Assembly (NCBI RefSeq): GCF_039543825.1 | Contig: NZ_BAABKM010000002.1 | Span: 1,582,133-1,646,132 of the forward strand | DNA: 64,000 nt | Origin: Nocardioides conyzicola | Lineage (GTDB): Bacteria > Actinomycetota > Actinomycetes > Propionibacteriales > Nocardioidaceae | Direction: 5' to 3' | Shown: positions 31,617-39,970 of the stretch, one piece after another | Layout of the letters: the number at the start of each line of letters is the position of its first letter | How positions within the stretch are numbered: position 1 is the first letter of the stretch | The notes under the pieces: generated by a model | The model's input: the letters and a program-made list of their open reading frames with translations, nothing else | The model's database searches: none | What the model was told of the DNA's origin: nothing | Program-made: the position numbers and the translations under genes

Positions 31617-33434
31617 ATGACCGCCACGCAGACCGCCATCACCCACCCCACCACGCACCAGGGGATCATCGACTTCGTCAACGAGGTCGCCGAGCTGACC
31701 CAGCCGGACCGGATCTACTGGTGCACGGGCTCCGACGAGGAGTGGACCGAGCTCACCGAGACGCTGATGTCGACCGGGACGTTCACCCAGCTCAACCCGG
31801 CCATCAAGCCCAACTCCTTCTACGCCGCGTCCGACCCGATCGACGTCGCCCGCGTGGAGGACCGCACCTACATCTGCTCCGTCGACGAGCGCGACGCCGG
31901 CCCCACCAACAACTGGATGCAGCCGGACAAGATGAAGGACCTCATGCGCGGGCTGTACGCCGGCTGCATGCGCGGCCGCACCATGTACGTCATCCCCTTC
32001 GTGATGGGCCACCTCGACGCCGAGAAGCCGATGTTCGGCATCGAGGTCACGGACTCGGCGTACGTCACCGCCTCGATGCGCGTGATGTCCCGGATGGGCA
32101 GCGACGTGCTGGCCCGGATGGACGAGCTGACCGCCGACTTCGTGCAGGCCGTGCACTCCGTCGGGCACCCCCTCGCCGAGGGCCAGGCCGACGTGAAGTG
32201 GCCGTGCAACGACACAAAGTACATCGTGCAGTTCCCGGAGGAGCGGACCATCTGGTCCTACGGCTCCGGGTACGGCGGCAACGCGCTGCTCGGCAAGAAG
32301 TGCTACGCCCTGCGCATCGCCAGCGTGATGGCCCGCGACGAAGGCTGGCTCGCCGAGCACATGCTGATCCTCAAGCTCACGTCGCCCGAGGGCACGGTCA
32401 AGTACATCGCCGCCGCCTTCCCGAGCGCGTGCGGCAAGACCAACCTCGCGATGCTCCAGCCGACCATCCCGGGCTGGACCGTCGAGACCCTCGGCGACGA
32501 CATCGCCTGGATGCGCGTGGGTGCCGACGGTCGCCTGTGGGCCGTCAACCCCGAGTTCGGCCTCTTCGGCGTCGCGCCGGGCACCAACGAGCACACCAAC
32601 CCCAACGCGATGCGCACCATCAACAAGGGCAACTCGGTCTTCACCAACGTCGCGCTCACCGAGGACGGCGACATCTGGTGGGAGGGCCTCGAGAACCCGC
32701 CCGCCAAGGCGACCTCCTGGAAGGGCGAGCCCTGGACCCCCGAGTCCGAGGAGCTCTCGAGCCACGCCAACAGCCGCTACTGCACCCCGATCAAGCAGTG
32801 CGACATCCTCGCGGCGGAGTACGACGACCCGCGCGGCGTGCCGATCGACGCGATCCTCTTCGGCGGCCGCCGCAAGACCACGGTCCCGCTCGTCTTCGAG
32901 GCCCGCGACTGGGCGCACGGCACCTTCCTCGGCGCGACGCTCTCGAGCGAGACGACCGCCGCCGCGGTCGGCCAGGTCGGCGTCGTCCGCCGTGACCCGA
33001 TGGCGATGCTGCCCTTCATCGGCTACAACGCCGGCGACTACTTCAGCCACTGGATCAGCATCGGCAAGGACAACGACGCGGCCAAGCTGCCGAAGATCTT
33101 CTACGTCAACTGGTTCCGTCGCGACGACGAGGGCGGCTTCCTGTGGCCCGGCTTCGGCGAGAACAGCCGGATCCTCAAGTACGTCGTCGAGCGGATGGAC
33201 GGCCTGGTCGCGGCTGTCGAGACCCCGATCGGCCACGTGCCGGCGCCGGGCTCCCTCGACACCGACGGTCTCGACATGACCGAGGAGGCTCTCGCGGCCG
33301 CCCTGCGCGTCGACGTCGACGAGTGGAAGGCCGAGATCCCGCAGATCCAGGAGTGGTTCGAGAAGTTCGGTGACGACCTGCCGGCCGTCCTCTGGACCGA
33401 GCTCGACGGGCTCCGCGCCCGCCTCGGGGGCTGA
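31617..33434 (+). CDS. pckG: Phosphoenolpyruvate carboxykinase (GTP)
   Basis: Converts oxaloacetate and GTP to PEP, CO2 and GDP, the entry to gluconeogenesis. It is 605 residues with all expected active-site residues: the metal ligands Lys228 (GKKC), His248 (AEHML) and Asp295 (GDDIAW), P-loop [11 protein letters not shown] with Cys272, and NNW at 98-100. It fits growth on aromatic acids, which enter the TCA cycle and require gluconeogenesis (inference). The ribosome binding site GAGAGGGA precedes the ATG. A long hairpin follows at 33459-33497. The 239-bp upstream gap holds an imperfect CATTG/CAATG dyad at 31401-31417 around ATCGAT. Confidence 0.97.
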   Translation: MTATQTAITHPTTHQGIIDFVNEVAELTQPDRIYWCTGSDEEWTELTETLMSTGTFTQLNPAIKPNSFYAASDPIDVARVEDRTYICSVDERDAGPTNNWMQPDKMKDLMRGLYAGCMRGRTMYVIPFVMGHLDAEKPMFGIEVTDSAYVTASMRVMSRMGSDVLARMDELTADFVQAVHSVGHPLAEGQADVKWPCNDTKYIVQFPEERTIWSYGSGYGGNALLGKKCYALRIASVMARDEGWLAEHMLILKLTSPEGTVKYIAAAFPSACGKTNLAMLQPTIPGWTVETLGDDIAWMRVGADGRLWAVNPEFGLFGVAPGTNEHTNPNAMRTINKGNSVFTNVALTEDGDIWWEGLENPPAKATSWKGEPWTPESEELSSHANSRYCTPIKQCDILAAEYDDPRGVPIDAILFGGRRKTTVPLVFEARDWAHGTFLGATLSSETTAAAVGQVGVVRRDPMAMLPFIGYNAGDYFSHWISIGKDNDAAKLPKIFYVNWFRRDDEGGFLWPGFGENSRILKYVVERMDGLVAAVETPIGHVPAPGSLDTDGLDMTEEALAAALRVDVDEWKAEIPQIQEWFEKFGDDLPAVLWTELDGLRARLGG

Positions 33435-33458
33435 CCGCTCCCCCGCCGTACGCACGCA

Positions 33459-33497
33459 CGAGGAAGGCCCCGTCCACCGGACGGGGCCTTCCTCGTT
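33459..33497 (+). terminator. Strong terminator hairpin after pckG
   Basis: 18-bp perfect stem (33459-33476 with 33480-33497) and a 3-nt loop, 25 nt after the pckG stop. It is the most stable simple hairpin in the window. Confidence 0.85.
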
Positions 33498-33558
33498 GCC
33501 CCCCCTGTGGGATTATCGGCACACGGGGACTTGGTAGGGGGACTGGTCAGGAGGGGAT

Positions 33559-34569
33559 GTGGGGACACCCGACGCGGAAGGTCGCGCGCTCTTCGAGAGT
33601 GCGGGCAGGCCGCTGTACGAGGAGATCGTGGCGTCCGGCGGTCTCCTGGCCGGGGAGCCTCGGATCGTGGCCGACGGCGAGCTGCACGCGGCCTTCGAGC
33701 AGCTCCGCGACATGGGCCTCGTCCGGCTCGACCCGGAGAAGGAGACCTGGGTCGCCGAGGACCCCGGGCTGGTCCACACCCGCGTCGTCGCACCGCTGAG
33801 CAAGCAGGGCGCCGAGCTGCTCCAGGAGTCGTCGCGCTGGACCGAGGCCTTCGCCACCCTCAGCCAGATCTGGCGGCGTGCGCCGGGAACGACCGAGGGC
33901 GGGCCGTTCCGCTACCTGCAAGGTGGCGAAGCCATCAACTCGTTCATCCAGACCCTCGCCCGGGAGTCCGAGCAGGAGGTGCTCACCGCGCAGCCGCAGA
34001 GCGGTCGCGGCGTGGGCGTCACCGAAGAGGCGATGGAGATCGAGCGGACGCTGCTCGAGCGCGGCGTCAGCATCCTGACGCTCTACCAGCACAGCGCCCG
34101 GCGCAGCACCGGCACCCGGGAGTACGTCGCGGCGCTGACCCCCCTGGGGGCCGAGGTACGCACCCAGGACGAGTTCTTCAATCGGATGATCGTCGTGGAC
34201 CGGAGAACCGCGATCATCCCCTCGCCGGACGACCTGATGCTCGCTCTGGCGATCCGCGAGCCGACGATCGTGGGCTACCTGGTCGACGTCTTCATGCGCT
34301 CCTGGGAACGGGCCCGCCCGTTCACCAGCCAGGAGGCGGCGGTGGTCAAGCACATCGCCGAGGAGCAGCGGGCGATGACGATGCGGATGCTGATCGAGGG
34401 CCACTCGGACCCGGTCTCGGCCAAGCGGCTCGGGGTCAGCCCCCGCACGTACGCCGGCTACGTGGCTGACCTGAAGGACGAGTTCGACGCCGAGACGCGC
34501 TTCCAGCTCGGCTACTCGCTGGGCCGCCTCAATCTCTGGGCGGACGGCGGGGACCCGGAAGACGACTGA
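33559..34569 (+). CDS. LuxR/TrmB-like regulator with C-terminal HTH
   Basis: 336 residues. The N-terminal part (about 15-85) reads as a winged helix. The middle (about 110-265) resembles the phospholipase D-like TrmB effector domain (AINSFIQTLARESEQEVLTAQP, GVSILTLYQHSARR, FFNRMIVVDRRTAIIP). The C-terminus has a LuxR-type HTH (MLIEGHSDPVSAKRLGVSPRTYAGYVADL, about 276-304). Actinobacteria have many such proteins, often beside short secreted-peptide genes. A 39-codon peptide gene converges on it here. GTG start at 33559 with GGAGG just upstream; an overlapping ATG is in another frame. Confidence 0.78.
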   Translation: MGTPDAEGRALFESAGRPLYEEIVASGGLLAGEPRIVADGELHAAFEQLRDMGLVRLDPEKETWVAEDPGLVHTRVVAPLSKQGAELLQESSRWTEAFATLSQIWRRAPGTTEGGPFRYLQGGEAINSFIQTLARESEQEVLTAQPQSGRGVGVTEEAMEIERTLLERGVSILTLYQHSARRSTGTREYVAALTPLGAEVRTQDEFFNRMIVVDRRTAIIPSPDDLMLALAIREPTIVGYLVDVFMRSWERARPFTSQEAAVVKHIAEEQRAMTMRMLIEGHSDPVSAKRLGVSPRTYAGYVADLKDEFDAETRFQLGYSLGRLNLWADGGDPEDD

Positions 34570-34574
34570 GAAGA

Positions 34575-34615
34575 CGATTGAGGGCGGTGGTCCGATGGAC
34601 CACCGCCCTCAATCG
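34575..34615. terminator. Terminator hairpin after the LuxR/TrmB gene
   Basis: 19-bp perfect stem (34575-34593 with 34597-34615) and a GAT loop, 5 nt after the stop codon. It could work in both directions, between convergent genes. Confidence 0.85.
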
Positions 34616-34643
34616 GGTGAGGCGGGCTCCGGGGGAGAGCCTC

Positions 34644-34680
34644 GGAGCCGGTATGACGTGGGGGGACGTCGACCGGCTCC
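34644..34680 (-). terminator. Hairpin downstream of the secreted-peptide gene
   Basis: GGAGCCGGT/ACCGGCTCC outer stem and GACGT/ACGTC inner stem. On the minus strand it begins about 26 nt after the peptide gene stop. Confidence 0.55.
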
Positions 34681-34706
34681 CGCCTCAGGTGCGGGGAACG
34701 GTCAGG

Positions 34707-34826
34707 TCAGCGACGGACCGAGTTGTTCCAGGTGATGTCGGCGTGGGCAGGGGCCGAGATCCCCAGCAGACCGACGCTGAGCATCGCGGTGGCCACCACC
34801 ACGGCAAACTTGCGCGCTACCTTCAT
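34707..34826 (-). CDS. Short secreted peptide precursor (39 codons)
   Basis: The reading frame starts MKVARKFAVVVATAML, continues with a hydrophobic core (SVGLLGIS) and a signal-peptidase site APAHA, and ends with a 10-residue tail DITWNNSVRR. The layout is a minimal Sec signal peptide that would release a decapeptide. GGTGAAGAG precedes the ATG. It lies tail to tail with a LuxR/TrmB-type regulator. The promoter side (34827-35029) contains an ATTGCA/TGCAAT dyad. A role as an exported signal is an inference from size and neighbour; it is too short for standard gene calling. Confidence 0.7.
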   Translation of the reverse strand: MKVARKFAVVVATAMLSVGLLGISAPAHADITWNNSVRR

Positions 34827-34929
34827 TTCTCTTCACCTCTGACTGTCGGGGCCCCACGGAAGGCCCGGTGCCACAAGTGTGGGCGATCAGCACGGACCCC
34901 CGGAACGAAACGTTGCCTCACTTCTGTGC

Positions 34930-34947
34930 ATTGCAACATCCTGCAAT
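34930..34947. promoter_or_regulatory. Dyad ATTGCA-N6-TGCAAT upstream of the peptide gene
   Basis: A perfect 6-bp inverted repeat about 105 nt upstream of the peptide ATG, in a locally A/T-richer patch. GTTGC/GTTGCA elements also occur near 34913 and at 34967-34972. It is an operator candidate for the adjacent LuxR/TrmB regulator. Confidence 0.4.
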
Positions 34948-34987
34948 CTGGGGGTCTTCGCCCGCCGTTGCACGCTCAGAAATCGGC

Positions 34988-35025
34988 TCCGGCCCCCTCC
35001 GCGCGCGGGCACGAAGGGGGCCGGA
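34988..35025 (-). terminator. Hairpin after tRNA-Ser(GCT)
   Basis: TCCGGCCCCCT and its exact reverse complement (35015-35025) with a 16-nt loop, on the 3' side of the minus-strand tRNA. Confidence 0.6.
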
Positions 35026-35029
35026 TCAC

Positions 35030-35123
35030 TGGCGGAGGCGGAGGGATTTGAACCCTCGATGGGGTTTTAGCCCCAAACCCGCTTAGCAGGCGGGCGCCAT
35101 AGACCGGACTAGGCGACGCCTCC
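35030..35123 (-). tRNA. tRNA-Ser (anticodon GCT)
   Basis: 91 nt plus encoded CCA. Acceptor GGAGGCG/CGCCTCC, anticodon stem CCCGC/GCGGG with loop CTGCTAA (anticodon GCT, codons AGC/AGU). It has the long variable arm of a class II tRNA (TTGGGGCTAAAACCCCA), T-arm AGGGTTCAAATCCCT, discriminator G and CCA at 35032-35030. Confidence 0.95.
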
Positions 35124-35189
35124 CGACAGCCAGCACAGGCTACAAGCAGGCGGGCGCGGGCACCGAATCAGGGCCCCGAACGCGCCGGG

Positions 35190-35660
35190 TCAGGACAGCC
35201 GGCGCAGGCCCTGGCCACGCTGCAGGTGCTGCTGGAGGTCGCGCACGAACTGCTCCCGGTCCACGTCGAGCACGGTCACCGGGATGGTCGTCGTCCGGCC
35301 GTCGGCCAGCTTGAGGACCACGACCGGGACGCCCTGGGGCGTCGCCGTCGTCACCTCCCGCACCTCGGTCCACGCGGCCTCGGTCACCCCGGCACCCCGC
35401 ACCAGCCGCACCCGGTAGCCCGTCGCACCCAGGCGGACGACCGCGACCCGGCGGGTCAGCAGGTGGCCGACCGCGAAGACGGCGCCGACCCCGACGACGG
35501 CGGCCGCCGCCAGCACCAGGACCGAGAGCGACGCCACCGCGACCACGAGCGTGGCTGCCGCAAGGAGGAGCGCGAGCACGACGAGGAGCGCCCCCACGAT
35601 CCGCACGGAGACCGTCGGCGCGAACCGGTACTGCGACACCTCGGGGGACACCTCGGACAT
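35190..35660 (-). CDS. Small membrane protein with PH-like C-terminal domain
   Basis: About 156 residues from ATG 35660 (or 168 from GTG 35696; neither has a good ribosome binding site). Two hydrophobic segments (about 20-70, VGALLVVLALLLAAATLVV and LAAAAVVGVGAVFAVG) are followed by a soluble beta-rich domain (VAVVRLGATGYRVRLVRG... EVREVTTATPQG... VVVLKLADGRTTTIPV). The domain reads like the bacterial PH/photosystem-type membrane-associated fold. Function unknown. Single gene between tRNA-Ser and a divergent small ORF. Confidence 0.6.
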   Translation of the reverse strand: MSEVSPEVSQYRFAPTVSVRIVGALLVVLALLLAAATLVVAVASLSVLVLAAAAVVGVGAVFAVGHLLTRRVAVVRLGATGYRVRLVRGAGVTEAAWTEVREVTTATPQGVPVVVLKLADGRTTTIPVTVLDVDREQFVRDLQQHLQRGQGLRRLS

Positions 35661-35767
35661 GCACTGATTGAACAAGACACCGGATTGGTGGGCCACAGTG
35701 GGTTGTCGCGGGCCGGGCGCGGGGTGACACTCGAAGTCCCACTCCTCCGGGCCACCGGGAGGCTGCC

Positions 35768-36151
35768 ATGACCGTCACCGACACGGGGCTGCCGGCCGCG
35801 ATGCAGGGCCTCAGCACGGTCCTCGACGGTCGCCGTCGAGCCGAGGTCCCGGTCGGCCAGTGGCGCTGGCAGGTCCGTCAGCAGATGGCGGCACTGCGCG
35901 ACGCGCTGGTCGCCGAGACCGGCAACGGCGCCGACGGCTGGACCGTCGCCCGGCAGGGCGGCATGCTCCGGGAGCGCAACACGCTGCTCGCCCGGATCGG
36001 CGCCCTCGGGCCCCGCGTGCTCGAGCACCCCGACCCCGAGGTCGTCCGGCTCGACCTGCAGCGGCTGCTGGTCGACGTCGGACACCACGCCCAGCGCCTC
36101 CACAACCTCGCGTACGACGAGGTCGAGCTCGAGCTGGGCGGCTCGGAGTAG
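35768..36151 (+). CDS. Small conserved-looking soluble protein, function unknown
   Basis: 127 residues, predicted mostly helical, no membrane segment, no recognised family (QWRWQVRQQMAALRDALV, LRERNTLLARIGAL, LDLQRLLVDVGHHAQRLHNLAYDEVELELGG). Its acidic C-terminus and helical pattern suggest a small helical bundle. GGGAGG lies before the ATG, supporting expression. It lies directly upstream of tRNA-Ser(TGA), whose promoter begins 20 nt after the stop. Confidence 0.6.
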   Translation: MTVTDTGLPAAMQGLSTVLDGRRRAEVPVGQWRWQVRQQMAALRDALVAETGNGADGWTVARQGGMLRERNTLLARIGALGPRVLEHPDPEVVRLDLQRLLVDVGHHAQRLHNLAYDEVELELGGSE

Positions 36152-36170
36152 CACCCGCGGCTCCGCCTTC

Positions 36171-36176
36171 TACACT
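36171..36176 (+). promoter_or_regulatory. -10 box of tRNA-Ser(TGA)
   Basis: TACACT, 32 nt upstream of the mature tRNA 5' end. No convincing -35 box. Confidence 0.45.
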
Positions 36177-36208
36177 GCTCGCGTGTCGGGACTCCGGTCC
36201 GGGCGCGA

Positions 36209-36296
36209 GGAGGGGTGCCGGAGCGGCCGATCGGAACCGCCTTGAAAGCGGTCGTAGGGAGACCTACCGCGGGTTCGAATCCCGCCCCCTCTGCCA
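36209..36296 (+). tRNA. tRNA-Ser (anticodon TGA)
   Basis: 85 nt plus encoded CCA (36294-36296). Acceptor GGAGGGG pairs with CCCCTCT (G-U at the first pair), anticodon stem ACCGC/GCGGT, loop CTTGAAA (anticodon TGA), long variable arm GTAGGGAGACCTAC, T-arm GCGGGTTCGAATCCCGC, discriminator G. Confidence 0.95.
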
Positions 36297-36316
36297 GCCC
36301 GGCCAGTCCGGTGGCG

Positions 36317-36550
36317 TCAGTCGGCGACGATCTCCACGAGCACGTCGCCCTCCTGGACGACGTCGCCCGGCGCGACCTTGATCGCGCGGACCGTGCCGGG
36401 CGCCTCGACCAGCACCGGGATCTCCATCTTCATGGACTCGAGCAGCACGACCGTGTCGCCCGCCGTCACCCGGTCACCCGGCTCGACCGCCAGGGTCAGC
36501 ACGTTCGCGACCATCTCGGCCACGATCTCGGTCACCTGTTCGCGCGCCAT
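36317..36550 (-). CDS. Stand-alone biotin carrier (biotinyl/lipoyl attachment) protein
   Basis: 77 residues, just one biotinyl domain. The lysine that carries biotin is Lys41 in ESMKMEIPV, with the usual hammerhead fold repeats (GDRVTAGDTVVLLE and GTVRAIKVAPGDVVQEGDVLVEI). Such short carriers serve acyl-CoA carboxylases or decarboxylases, or are unattached carriers; no carboxyltransferase gene lies beside it. TAGGTT lies 6 nt before the ATG, so it is probably leaderless. It is tail to tail with tRNA-Ser(TGA), 20 nt apart. Confidence 0.9.
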   Translation of the reverse strand: MAREQVTEIVAEMVANVLTLAVEPGDRVTAGDTVVLLESMKMEIPVLVEAPGTVRAIKVAPGDVVQEGDVLVEIVAD

Positions 36551-36618
36551 GGTGCGAACCTAGCCGTTACCTCTGAGTACCCCCGTATCAGGGCAGAGGC
36601 CGCCCGCTCCTCCACGAC

Positions 36619-37242
36619 ATGACGACGTACCGGATCCGCGTTGCGGTGGCCACCCTCGGCGACGACATCCCGCAGCCCTACGTGTGCGAGGACCTCGACG
36701 CGATGCTCCGGCTCGACGCCGACGTGTACGTCGGCTGCGGGGTCGTCACGGCCCGGCACCAGCAGGCGTGGTGGCGCAAGCTGCGCGAGGCCGGCCTCGA
36801 GACCTACCACCGGCACGACGACGCGCCCGTGTCGACGCGGCTGCCGGTGCTGCACCCGTGGACCGCGGCGGTCCGCCTCGACGTCGCGCCCGCCACCCAG
36901 GTGCTCGGGCCGCGGTTCTCCAGCCGCCGCCTCGAGCGCTGCCGCACCCACGGCGTCACCAGCATCATCGCCGGCGAGCTCGGCGCCCGGCCCCCGGCGT
37001 ACCACCCCGCGCAGGTCGTCGTGGCCCACGTCGGCTCCGTCGGCATCGTGATCGTCCCCGCGTCCGGCGCCGAGGTCACGCTGAGCGGGGAGCACGCCGT
37101 GCCGGCGTCGCAGCTGCACGCCGGCACACCGGCCCTGGCCGCCGACCTGACGATCAGAGAAGCGCGCGGGTCCGCCCCGGCTCCGGGCGGAGCGCCCCGG
37201 CTTCCTCGGCCCGTCGACCGCGACGTCCACGCGGCCCGGTGA
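36619..37242 (+). CDS. Hypothetical protein, function unknown
   Basis: Up to 207 residues. The N-terminal 170 residues look like a folded alpha/beta domain (TYRIRVAVATLGDDIPQPY, VYVGCGVVTARHQQAWWRKL, VTSIIAGELGARPP, VVVAHVGSVGIVIVPASGAEV) vaguely like a nuclease/phosphatase half-domain. The last 30 residues are Pro/Arg-rich and overlap the convergent membrane gene by 89 bp. No family could be named. The ATG has no clear ribosome binding site. Confidence 0.5.
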   Translation: MTTYRIRVAVATLGDDIPQPYVCEDLDAMLRLDADVYVGCGVVTARHQQAWWRKLREAGLETYHRHDDAPVSTRLPVLHPWTAAVRLDVAPATQVLGPRFSSRRLERCRTHGVTSIIAGELGARPPAYHPAQVVVAHVGSVGIVIVPASGAEVTLSGEHAVPASQLHAGTPALAADLTIREARGSAPAPGGAPRLPRPVDRDVHAAR

Positions 37243-38206
37243 AGGCCAGGTCGAGCCGGATCACGACGAACCCGATGACCAGCCCCACGACAGCGCCGTA
37301 CGTCACCGACAGCACGCTCTCGGTCAGGGTGACGGTCGGGTTGACCAGCGAGTGGGCGACGGGCACGGTCGCGGCCACGCCGAAGGCGCACACCCACCAG
37401 CCCTGACGCCGCCGGGCCCGCATGTGCACGCCCCAGGCGAGCGCGGGGACGCCGAGCACGGTCTCGATCGGCCGCGGGAAGGCGCCCAGGTGGTGGCGCG
37501 ACCACACCACGACGTCGAGCAGGCTGGTGACCAGGCCGGGCGTCCCGTAGCGGCGGAGCAGCTCGGCGTACGCCAGCGTGAGGGCCAGCACGCCGGTGCC
37601 GATCAGCACGATCACGATCCCGCGACGGCCGAGCCCGTGCAGGCCCGCGCCGAGGCGGTAGACGAGGGCGAACACGCCGAGCAGGGCCAGCCCGAGGGTG
37701 GCGTACTCGAACCGGTCGACCTGGACGACCGGCTCGAAGCCGACGGTCGCGAGGGCGCCGATCCCGGCCAGGACGATCGCGACGAGCACCTCGCGGACCG
37801 CGGCGACGAAGCGCACCGCGGGGACGGTCGCCATCACGGCGAAGACCGCGGAGACGACGCAGGTCAGCACGGCGGCCCCGGTGCGCAGCGCGTCGTCGTC
37901 GCTGATGACCGCGACCAGGCCGAGCACCAGCGCGAGGCCACCGACGACGATCGGGCGGCCGCCGGTGCGGACCGCGAGCGCCCAGGAGAACGCCGTCGCG
38001 ACCGTCACCGCGCCGGCGCTGCACGCCCACGACGGTCCCACCTCGACGAGGCACCCGACCAGGGCGACGAGGCCGGCGAGCACCACGACCGACCAGATCA
38101 CGAGCGGCCAGCGGGACCGGAGGAACCCACGCCCACGGCTCTCACGACCACGCCCCTGCCGACGAGGCGTCGGCTCGGCGCGACGACGAGGGGCGGACCT
38201 GGACAC
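37154..38206 (-). CDS. Multi-pass membrane protein, function unknown
   Basis: About 350 residues from GTG 38206 (start uncertain, no good ribosome binding site). A basic N-terminus (PRRRAEPTPRRQGRGR) precedes roughly ten hydrophobic segments (for example WSVVVLAGLVALVGCLV, IVVGGLALVLGLVAVI, GIVIVLIGTGVLALTLAYAEL) and an Arg/Gly/Glu tail that overlaps the plus-strand gene at 36619-37242. No transporter motif is recognised. The start lies 11 nt from the nitrilase stop, same strand, so it is probably in one transcript with it. Confidence 0.65.
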   Translation of the reverse strand: MSRSAPRRRAEPTPRRQGRGRESRGRGFLRSRWPLVIWSVVVLAGLVALVGCLVEVGPSWACSAGAVTVATAFSWALAVRTGGRPIVVGGLALVLGLVAVISDDDALRTGAAVLTCVVSAVFAVMATVPAVRFVAAVREVLVAIVLAGIGALATVGFEPVVQVDRFEYATLGLALLGVFALVYRLGAGLHGLGRRGIVIVLIGTGVLALTLAYAELLRRYGTPGLVTSLLDVVVWSRHHLGAFPRPIETVLGVPALAWGVHMRARRRQGWWVCAFGVAATVPVAHSLVNPTVTLTESVLSVTYGAVVGLVIGFVVIRLDLAFTGPRGRRGRRAEEAGALRPEPGRTRALL

Positions 38207-38217
38207 GGGGAGGAAGG

Positions 38218-38982
38218 TTACAGACGCCGGTTGGCCAGCGAGGGGTTGGTGCGGCGCACCCGTTCGAGGGTCGTGTGGTCGAGCACGGTCGTGAGGACCT
38301 GGGCGCCCTCGTCCGCCTCGACCAGCACCTCGCCGAGCGGGTCGACGACGATCGAGTGGCCCGCGTAGCGCGGTCCGGGCTGCCCGACGGCCACCACGAA
38401 GACGGTGTTCTCGATCGCCCGGGCCCGGACCAGGGTGCGCCAGTGGTCGACCTTGTGCGGGCCGGCGACCCAGGCGGCCGGGACCACGAGGACCTCCGCC
38501 CCGGCGTCCACCAGGGCGCGGCCGAGCTCGGGGAACCGCAGGTCGTAACAGGTCATCAGCCCGACCCCGAAGCCCTGGAGGTCGAACACGACCGGCTCGA
38601 CAGGCCCCGCGGACAGGCGGTCGGACTCGCGGTAGCCGAAGGAGTCGTAGAGGTGGATCTTGCGGTACGACGCGTCCACGGCGCCGCGCGCGACGAGCGT
38701 GTTGAACGGCCGGTCGACGTCCTCGCCGGGCTCGAACATCCCGGCGACCACGGTCGCGCCCCGGTCCGCGGCCACCCGGCCGACCTCGGACGCGAACGGC
38801 CCGTCCAGCGGCTCGGCGTACGCGCTGACGTCGGAGCCCGCCTCCCCGAAGTCCCGCGCGAACGCCTCGGGGAAGACGACCAGGTCGGCGTCGCGGGGCG
38901 CAAGGCGGTCGAGGGCGGCGCGGTTGTCGTCCGGCTCCAGGCCGGAGGCCTGCTGGACGAGGGCGACACGGAGACTGGCCAC
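38218..38982 (-). CDS. Carbon-nitrogen hydrolase (nitrilase/omega-amidase family)
   Basis: 254 residues. The catalytic triad Glu39 (VFPEAF), Lys108 (YRKIHLYD) and Cys145 (LMTCYDLRFPEL) is intact. The pattern YRKIHLYDSFGYRES and TCYDLRFPE is typical of the Nit2/omega-amidase-like branch, which may deamidate alpha-keto acid amides or deaminated glutathione (family knowledge). The GTG start at 38982 fits the family N-terminus (MASLRVALVQ). The membrane-protein gene follows on the same strand; the MobA-like gene diverges 35 bp upstream. Confidence 0.9.
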   Translation of the reverse strand: MASLRVALVQQASGLEPDDNRAALDRLAPRDADLVVFPEAFARDFGEAGSDVSAYAEPLDGPFASEVGRVAADRGATVVAGMFEPGEDVDRPFNTLVARGAVDASYRKIHLYDSFGYRESDRLSAGPVEPVVFDLQGFGVGLMTCYDLRFPELGRALVDAGAEVLVVPAAWVAGPHKVDHWRTLVRARAIENTVFVVAVGQPGPRYAGHSIVVDPLGEVLVEADEGAQVLTTVLDHTTLERVRRTNPSLANRRL

Positions 38983-39017
38983 GGCACCACCCTGCCACCG
39001 ATGCCAGACTCGTGGAC

Positions 39018-39566
39018 ATGGTCTTCTGCGCGATCGTGCTCGCCGGCGGCCGCGCCGCCCGGATGGACGGCGCGGACAAGGCATCGGTCGAGCACCAGGG
39101 CCGCACGCTGCTCGAGCACGCCCTCGAGGCGCTCACCGACGCCGACGAGGTGGTCGTCGTCGGCGACCCCGTGCCGACGACGCGGCCGGTGACGTTCACC
39201 CGGGAGAGCCCGCGGTACGGCGGCCCGGTGGCGGCGCTGCTGACCGGCCGGGACTCCCTGCTCCGGGTCCCCGGCACGCTCGGTGTCCTGGCGGTCGACA
39301 TGCCGCTGGTGACCCCGTGGACGTTCCGGCGGCTGCACCAGGCGGCGCTGGGCCACGACGGGGCGTTCCTGACCGACGCCGACGGCCGTCGACAGCTCGC
39401 GGGGGTCGTCGACGCCGCCCGCCTGGACGCCGTACGCCCGGACCTGGAGGGGCAGCACGGCATGGCGCTGCGGGCCCTGCTCGCCGAGCTCGACCTCGCC
39501 CTGGTGCCGCCGGTCGGTGACGAGGGTCGCGACGTCGACACGTGGACGGACCTGCGCGACCTCTGA
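39018..39566 (+). CDS. MobA-like NTP transferase (molybdenum cofactor guanylyltransferase family)
   Basis: 182 residues. N-terminal nucleotide-binding signature VLAGGRAARMDGADKASVE, and AVDMPLVTPWTFRRL near the metal site. Family members attach GMP or CMP to molybdopterin. It is short for MobA, so the exact acceptor is open. ATG 39018 is chosen over GTG 39012: CAGACT (39005-39010) lies 7 nt before the ATG, a leaderless spacing. The small gene at 39621 follows and is often found next to MobA-like genes. Confidence 0.8.
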   Translation: MVFCAIVLAGGRAARMDGADKASVEHQGRTLLEHALEALTDADEVVVVGDPVPTTRPVTFTRESPRYGGPVAALLTGRDSLLRVPGTLGVLAVDMPLVTPWTFRRLHQAALGHDGAFLTDADGRRQLAGVVDAARLDAVRPDLEGQHGMALRALLAELDLALVPPVGDEGRDVDTWTDLRDL

Positions 39567-39620
39567 CTGTTTGTCGACGAAGGGTTGCGGCACGCCCGGG
39601 GATGCGGCGAACCTGGGTCC

Positions 39621-39947
39621 GTGAACCTGCACGACTGGATCGACGAGCTGATCGACGTCCTCGACATCGAGACCGAGGTCGACGAGGGACTCGTGCTCGA
39701 CCTGGCCCGGGTCGCGGCCCACAACGTCGAGCGCCCGGCGGCGCCGATCACGACGTACCTCCTGGGGTACGCCGCGGGCTACCAGGACGCCGACCCCGAG
39801 CGGATCGAGGCGCTGGCCGCGCTCGCGCAGAAGCTCGCGGAGAACTGGGATCGGCCGGCCAACGCCCCCGACCCCGACGACGTCAACGACGAGATCCCCG
39901 ACGACCGGGGCGTCGACCACACGGGCGAAGTCTTCGAGGACGTCTGA
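39621..39947 (+). CDS. DUF6457-like small acidic protein
   Basis: 108 residues from GTG 39621, beginning MNLHDWIDELIDVLDIE. It is strongly acidic at the C-terminus (DPDDVNDEIPDDRG). The helical ARVAAHNVERPAAPITTYLLGYAAG segment matches small proteins found beside MobA-like genes in actinobacteria. Function unknown, perhaps an accessory to molybdenum cofactor handling (inference from neighbour only). No ribosome binding site is visible; a longer frame opens at 39585. Confidence 0.6.
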   Translation: MNLHDWIDELIDVLDIETEVDEGLVLDLARVAAHNVERPAAPITTYLLGYAAGYQDADPERIEALAALAQKLAENWDRPANAPDPDDVNDEIPDDRGVDHTGEVFEDV

Positions 39948-39970
39948 CGGCCACTCCCTAGGGTGGGGAC

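Noticed and set aside
26849..33434. Recent PEPCK duplication or assembly artefact
   Set aside because: The two proteins differ along their entire length and the genes point in opposite directions with different neighbours.
30693..36296. Integrated island at one of the three tRNA genes
   Set aside because: No integrase, no partial tRNA duplicate and no change in base composition were seen near the tRNAs.
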